DNA from: Tetrastigma voinierianum
Taxonomy: Eukaryota; Streptophyta; Magnoliopsida; Vitales; Vitaceae
Direction of reading: 5' to 3'
DNA length: 64,000 nt
Assembly (NCBI GenBank): GCA_016808115.1
Contig: JAEQBH010003962.1
Location: forward strand, 1 to 64,000
Positions 59,601 through 64,000 of the stretch are shown piece after piece. Within the stretch, counting starts at the first letter, position 1, and the number at the start of each line of letters is the position of its first letter. Made by a program: the position numbers and the translations under genes. Under the pieces are notes generated by a model that saw only the letters and a program-made list of their open reading frames with translations, made no database searches and was not told the DNA's origin.

Positions 59601-60809
59601 TATTGAAAAAAAAAAAATTGAATATACTATGTTGGTTATTAGCCAGAAAATCATGTTAATGCATGCTTATGGATGTATTGACTGTGATTTATGATGGATG
59701 TAAATTATATGTAGAAAATATAATTAACATTCACGTGTTGAATATGGCTGCATATAGTTCTCAATTTACATATCAAACATATTTTATAATATGAAATGAC
59801 ATAATTGCATTTCATATGCACGGGGACATCGCGTCAAGTCGGGTGTGTGTGCATGGTATTGGTTATTCACCATTTTGGGTGAATGTGTAGTGAGCTCGGA
59901 AATGGGACGACGTCTAAAATTGAGACTCACTAAAAACATTAATAATAATAAATTTCATGTGTTTGGGTGAAGCAAGATGGGGTAGATCCCCCCCAGGGTG
60001 AAAGACCCAAATTTTATTCTTGGTTATACATATGTATCCAATGATGAAAGTTCGCGAAAGTGTCGGAAGGCATACGAAGCCTGCGGTGAGACCCCGGAAA
60101 TTCGCGACCCAAATGAACACACGAGATTTGATATTAAAATGAATATTTGAGGATTGTCCAATGAGTTAAGTCATTGGGTGAAACATCGATGACTGGTTTT
60201 CACACTTGGCGTTGCATGTGTAAGGGAGTCGGTCAGGACTCGGGTTATGGGCATTAGGAGTCTCATCTCATGACGTAGTATTCCATGGGATTATTTTATG
60301 TAAATGTGGTATGATATTGTGTGCCATTATGCATGTGCATTTGGAGTGGGGAGTAGCCTTGTAGGAGGAATTTATCTACTAGGCATTGCTCACCTCGTGG
60401 GACCTTCTTTGGGTCTGGAGTAGTGTGCAGGAAACGATCGCTCAAGCAGAGGTCGTGATTGTGAAGGAGACTGACATGTGGCATTGACAGCATTTTTGTA
60501 AAGTGACAATATAAAGGATTGTTATCAAGAATTCTTTGGACTCATGTATAAGTAAGTGAATATATGTAATAATGGTAAGAAGGAATTAGGTAGTCGGACC
60601 CCTCTGATTTGTAATTATTATTTTCTTTTCATATTTTAGTTAAATATAGACAGAATGGTCTGAGTGGAAGGGACGTGATAGTGCCAGTAACTGCGGTTTT
60701 CCATGGAGTAGTTAATTGCGGTTCGGTACAAGACTTAGGTACAAGACGACCTAAGATAGAAATTCCACGGGTTGTCAACGGGACCTCCGGAAATTTGGGC
60801 GTCATAACA
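56633..60809 (+). repeat. 3' LTR of element A, interrupted
   Basis: Starts TGTAAAACCCGGGAAAAATTC, is broken at 56806 by a solo LTR, resumes at 58754 with ATGAGCCATGTGGTGCAC-type sequence continuous with the 5' LTR, and ends near GGGCGTCATAACA. Net length about 2.2 kb, close to the 5' LTR (about 2.3 kb). It contains the GA-rich stretch (58805-59080) and a T-run at 59572-59594. Confidence 0.85.
56807..58753 (-). mobile_element. Solo LTR, family A, minus orientation, inside the 3' LTR of element A
   Basis: 1947 bp, TGTGACGCCCC...CGGGTCTTACA, with the 5-bp target duplication TGAGC on both sides (56802-56806 and 58754-58758). The intact site is preserved in the 5' LTR near 31452 (GGCATGAGCCATGTGG). 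No internal region. In reverse it begins TGTAAGACCCGAGAAAATTC, so it belongs to the same family as the LTR it interrupts. Confidence 0.93.
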
Positions 60810-61740
60810 AACTCTTACATAGGTGGGTATGATGAATTTATTATATTCCATTTTAAGACGGTATTTAAACTCTATTTCATAGTAGTTTTAGGAAGTATTT
60901 TTTGTTTTAAAAAATATTTTAGAAAAATGTACTTGATAAATTTTTAAAATGCATTTAGGTTGCGTTTGGTTTTATAGAATGTATTAAAGAAATAAACAAA
61001 TGTTAAGAGAAATGGTTTTATTCTGTTTGGTTGTAAATTAAATTCTAAAATTACAAATATAATTAGTCTATTTAGAACTTATATGACTGTAATGCAATCT
61101 TTTATAATGGTTTTCTTCTCTTCTTTTTCCTTCCTATGTTTTTCCATTGCATTTTCCTCAATTTTGAGGAATAAATATAACCTTAAAAACATTTAAAATA
61201 CTTTTAAATAAATAGTGTTAAATTTTTAGGAATTCTTGATCACCTAACCATATGTTTCTAGTCTAATAATATTATAAACATAATAAATTCCAAATATAGT
61301 GGGCCAAGATATACATAATATGCAATTCTAAATAATCATGTTTCTACCATTATTCAAGAAGATATTAGTTAATATGGTGACGTACTTATGTCCATTGCCG
61401 GAAGTCGTTGAATATACGAGTTAGATCTTCAAGTCGATAGTTATAATGACAGAGTTTGTCTCTCTTTAGTGATAGGAATGTAGAGAAGAAGAGGAATTGG
61501 GGTTCTTTTCACGTATGATTAGGGACCAACATATGTTGTATGAATATATGGGATTCAGATATTTTCAATTGGCCACTATCAATTAGAAATATCCACAATA
61601 TATCTACACATTAATTCCATGGCAATTGTACTCTTAAGCCAATTACTTAATTCCAATTCGTCATTTTGGTTGTATAGGTAAAATTGATAACATGGAACAT
61701 ATTGTGTATTATATGTGGGCCATCATAATTGTGAAAATAT
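60810..61740. other. AT-rich spacer and probable copia LTR body
   Basis: 60814-61350 is AT-rich with no gene. From about 61370 to 61740 the sequence probably belongs to the LTR of the adjacent minus-strand copia element, whose terminal CAACA lies at 61741-61745. The far end of that LTR was not identified. A plus frame at 60675-60947 runs out of the element A LTR and has no motif. Confidence 0.35.
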
Positions 61741-61755
61741 CAACAATCTCCCAGC
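61741..61755 (-). promoter_or_regulatory. Copia 3' LTR start and polypurine tract
   Basis: On the minus strand GCTGGGAGAT is followed by TGTTGATATT. TGGGAGATTGTTG is the usual polypurine tract/LTR junction of plant Ty1/copia elements. It lies about 400 bp beyond the end of the RNase H domain, in the correct direction. Confidence 0.6.
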
Positions 61756-62159
61756 AGCGTAAATGTAACCTTACAAATATGTTCAACTAAATAAACTCAA
61801 AATTTGCTATCATAACCTTATGGTATATCCAAGACAATCTCGTCCATAAACTATATCGACATAGGATCAAACGTGTTTATTCTTGTTAATGTAACTAAAC
61901 CCATCAATGGTCACGTACATAAGCATAGTCGATGACATAGATCAGTCAGCGTTATAGCATACGTGCATGCAATGTGATCTCTACATCTATTTCCAATTGG
62001 TGCTTTATTATTTATTTAAATGAGATAAAAATTTTATAATAAAATATATATATGAAATAGACAAAAATCTATAACTAATAAGAAAAATATCAAAGTATAA
62101 TAAAATGTGTACCAAAACGTATAAACACTAAAATAAATGACCATATAAACTCCCTCTGT

Positions 62160-63710
62160 AATCATATCTCAATCATTACTTGACACCCATATGGCTTGAT
62201 CATGTGCTCATGAAAGACCCTGGGTGGTAATGTTTTTGTAAGTGAATCCACTATCATGGAGTTTGTTTTGATGTGCTCTATAGCTATCTGTTCAATATGA
62301 ACTTTATCTTTCACAACTAGGAACTTAATGTCAACATTATTTGACTTGTACGAGCTCTTGTTGTTATTGGAGTATAGCACTATAGATTTATTGTCATATC
62401 TGACTAATGGTTTGTCAATACCTTCCCATCTTGTGACCCTATGTGAAGTTTATCCACTCCATGATTTAATGCCTCAAAACATGATATAACCTCTGCTATC
62501 ATGATGGAAGCCTGAGTGTTTGTTTGACATCCTATCTAACAAATAACATCGACAACATGAAAATATAGCCTCCATGCTTGAATCTTCCCTCTTTGTCTTG
62601 GCATCCGGCTTGAAATCAGTCGAGAATACCCAATGATCTCTAGATGATCTGATCTCCTATATGTGACCATATAATGCTTTGTTCTCTTATCAGTACCTCA
62701 TAACCAGCATTTGCTTTCCCGATGATCCGTATGGGGTTACTTAAATACTGTTAAAACCTACGATGCGTAATGTAATATCGATACGTGCCAAAATAATTCA
62801 GACTTCCTATTATTGATGAATAGGGAATCTTCCTCATTTCTTGGACTTCCATGCTATTCTTTGGGCATTAATTGAGACTAAACTCGTCTCCTTTAGCAAC
62901 CAGGGTGTCATGTGGTTTGCATCTCTGCATGCCTAATCTCTTAAGTACCTTATCAATATAGCTTATTTGTGATAATCCAATAATCCCTCAAGAACGATCT
63001 CGATGGATATGGATCCCTAATCTGAAAAGGAATTGTCACGGGTCCGCTATCAAATGTTTTGATAAAAGTCTCTTAGTGTCATCTGATAAGCCTATATCAT
63101 TTGTGACGTATATCATCAACGCCTGAAACCGAGAAAAATATGCTTACTCCCACTGAATTTGTGTTACACACAATCTTTAACAATGTTTATCTCAAAACCA
63201 AATGAGGTAATCACTTGATGAAATTTATGATACCACAGTAGAATGCTTATAAAGTCCATAAATGGATTTTGTCAATTTGCAAAACCATATTCTTTGGTCT
63301 TGACTGCGAGATTTCATTGCATATAAATTGTTTTGTCAATATCCATTTGAAACGTTGTTTTTGAAACATCCATTTGATGTAACAAGATAAATGTACAAGT
63401 GACATGATTGTTCTAAAAGAGTCTTTCGATGAAACGGAAGATAGAAAGTCTCTTTAAAATCAATCTGCGATCATTGATGCAGCAGATCAAAATGTGTCGT
63501 CTCACAATTGTTCTTCACAAGGAATCTTTGATGACAGAGAGAAAGAACCTTTAAATCAATCTCGTTTTGACATCCATTTGATGTAGCTCAAGATCAAAAT
63601 GTGCAACAAGTACCATGATTGTTCTTAAAGAGTCTTTTGATGAAACCGGAGAAAGTCTCTTTAAATGAATCCCTTCCTTTTGAGTAATGTCATTAGCTAC
63701 AAGACGAGCT
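62160..63710 (-). pseudogene. Ty1/copia pol remnant: reverse transcriptase and RNase H
   Basis: Minus-strand copia polyprotein in broken frames. Near 63340-63040: a YGLKQASRQWYHKF-type block, then ..FGFEINIVKDCVYHKF, and a decayed YVDDILL. Near 62990-62800: LGLSQISYIDKVLKR, then the CPKN..EM.KIPYSS block. Near 62680-62480: YRRSDHLEIIGYS and a GCQ..GYIF remnant (RNase H start), then EVISCFEALNHG. 62380-62162: an open 72-codon frame with LYSNNNKSS, DIKFLVVKDKV and LTKTLPPRVFHEHM, the RNase H end. Integrase and gag are not visible; a family-A LTR lies at the other edge (63715). Confidence 0.85.
63357..63680. repeat. Three tandem copies of about 100-115 bp in the copia RT 5' part
   Basis: The block ATCCATTTGATGTA..AAGAT..AATGT..CATGATTGTTCTxAAAGAGTCTTT.GATGAAAC..GAAAGTCTCTTTAAA occurs around 63370-63465 and 63575-63675. 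A more diverged copy lies between them (about 63480-63560). GATTGTTC/CAATTGTTC markers lie at 63406, 63503 and 63616. It corresponds to the RT segment before the catalytic region, so a small part of RT is triplicated. Confidence 0.65.
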
Positions 63711-63714
63711 TTAT

Positions 63715-64000
63715 TGTAAGACCCCATAAAATTATAATTTTATGAAAAAGGGTAAAATGGTAATTTCGGTCAAAATCCGGAATTTTTCTAGATCTCGGAT
63801 GACGAAACGGACTTTACCGTTAGAATCGTCTCCCGAAATCTAGTTACCCGTCGATTCGTGGTCCAGGAATGAAGTCGGAATTTCACGTTTTTTGAGCAAA
63901 GTGGTGTGGGACACTTGACACATTTTGAGTGGGCGAGGAGTGCATTGTAAATATCACAAAATAGATCAACCGCCGATCAAAGTCTTCAGGCCATAAGTAA
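63715..64000 (+). mobile_element. Family-A LTR, plus orientation, truncated by window end
   Basis: Starts TGTAAGACCCC after TTTAT and follows the family: GGTAAAATGGTAATTTCGGTC, TTTCTAGATCTCGGATGACG, ACCGTTAGAATCGTCTC, GGAATTTCACGTTTTTTGAG. Inserted beside the copia RT remnant. Whether it is a solo LTR or the 5' LTR of an element cannot be seen. Confidence 0.85.

Larger units (their letters stand above)
31200..60809 (+). mobile_element. Element A: chromovirus-like Ty3/gypsy retrotransposon split by five insertions
   Basis: 5' LTR 31200-~33514, gag remnant ~33960-34660, protease 39480-39805, RT 39806-40386 and 43547-~44330, RNase H to ~44505, linker 46328-46547, integrase 55293-56525, polypurine tract, 3' LTR 56633-60809. 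Domain order PR-RT-RH-IN is gypsy. Insertions: Harbinger (from ~34671), family-C solo LTR (40387-43541), family-A solo LTR (~44559-46327), element B (46548-55292) and family-A solo LTR (56807-58753). Subtracting them leaves 9-10 kb, normal for this lineage. AAACT occurs at both outer edges (31196-31200 and 60809-60813), a candidate target duplication that overlaps the expected terminal base, so it is tentative. Confidence 0.85.

Overview
This is a plant nuclear genome window, almost certainly from a eudicot. The evidence is Athila-, Tat- and chromovirus-type Ty3/gypsy retrotransposons, Ty1/copia RT/RNase H, PIF/Harbinger, hAT and Mutator elements, and one intron-containing class III peroxidase gene. 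Base composition is AT-rich. I cannot name the species. Most of the window is transposable-element DNA, much of it broken by frameshifts; I see no rRNA, tRNA or CRISPR.

Layout. 1-~5240: 3' half of an Athila-type element (integrase, decayed 3' region, polypurine tract, 3' LTR). 6780-7560: a second gypsy relic (RT to RNase H). 9566-12826: a solo LTR in minus orientation (family A) that has grown internal tandem repeats. 13377-15900: an array of decayed ~80-bp repeats, then an LTR-like block with a TATA box, probably the 3' end of a Tat-like element. 17720-24693: a solo LTR (family D) carrying a hAT MITE (17988-18831) and a 3.5-kb Mutator-like element (20207-23674) with a 9-bp target duplication, a 63-bp tandem repeat and a decayed transposon-protein gene. 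24694-31199: the only host-gene region, with the peroxidase at 28700-30224.

31200-60809 is a nested structure. One chromovirus-like gypsy element (element A, plus strand) is split by a Harbinger element, a solo LTR (family C), a solo LTR of its own family, a complete but gag-less gypsy element on the minus strand (46548-55292, perfect GGAGA target duplication) and another solo LTR of its own family inside its 3' LTR (perfect TGAGC target duplication). Without these insertions, element A is about 9-10 kb. 61741-63710 is a minus-strand copia relic, and a further family-A LTR begins at 63715 and runs off the window.

The peroxidase is the one gene with a likely cellular role: a secreted haem peroxidase with a promoter TATA box, signal peptide, two introns and both haem-pocket motifs. 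Its last exon carries several small deletions, so it is either a pseudogene or affected by consensus errors. I found no convincing new multi-gene system. The most unusual items are the Mutator-like element's internal repeat/ORF, the nine-copy near-palindromic motif cluster next to the Harbinger transposase, and the self-nested LTRs.
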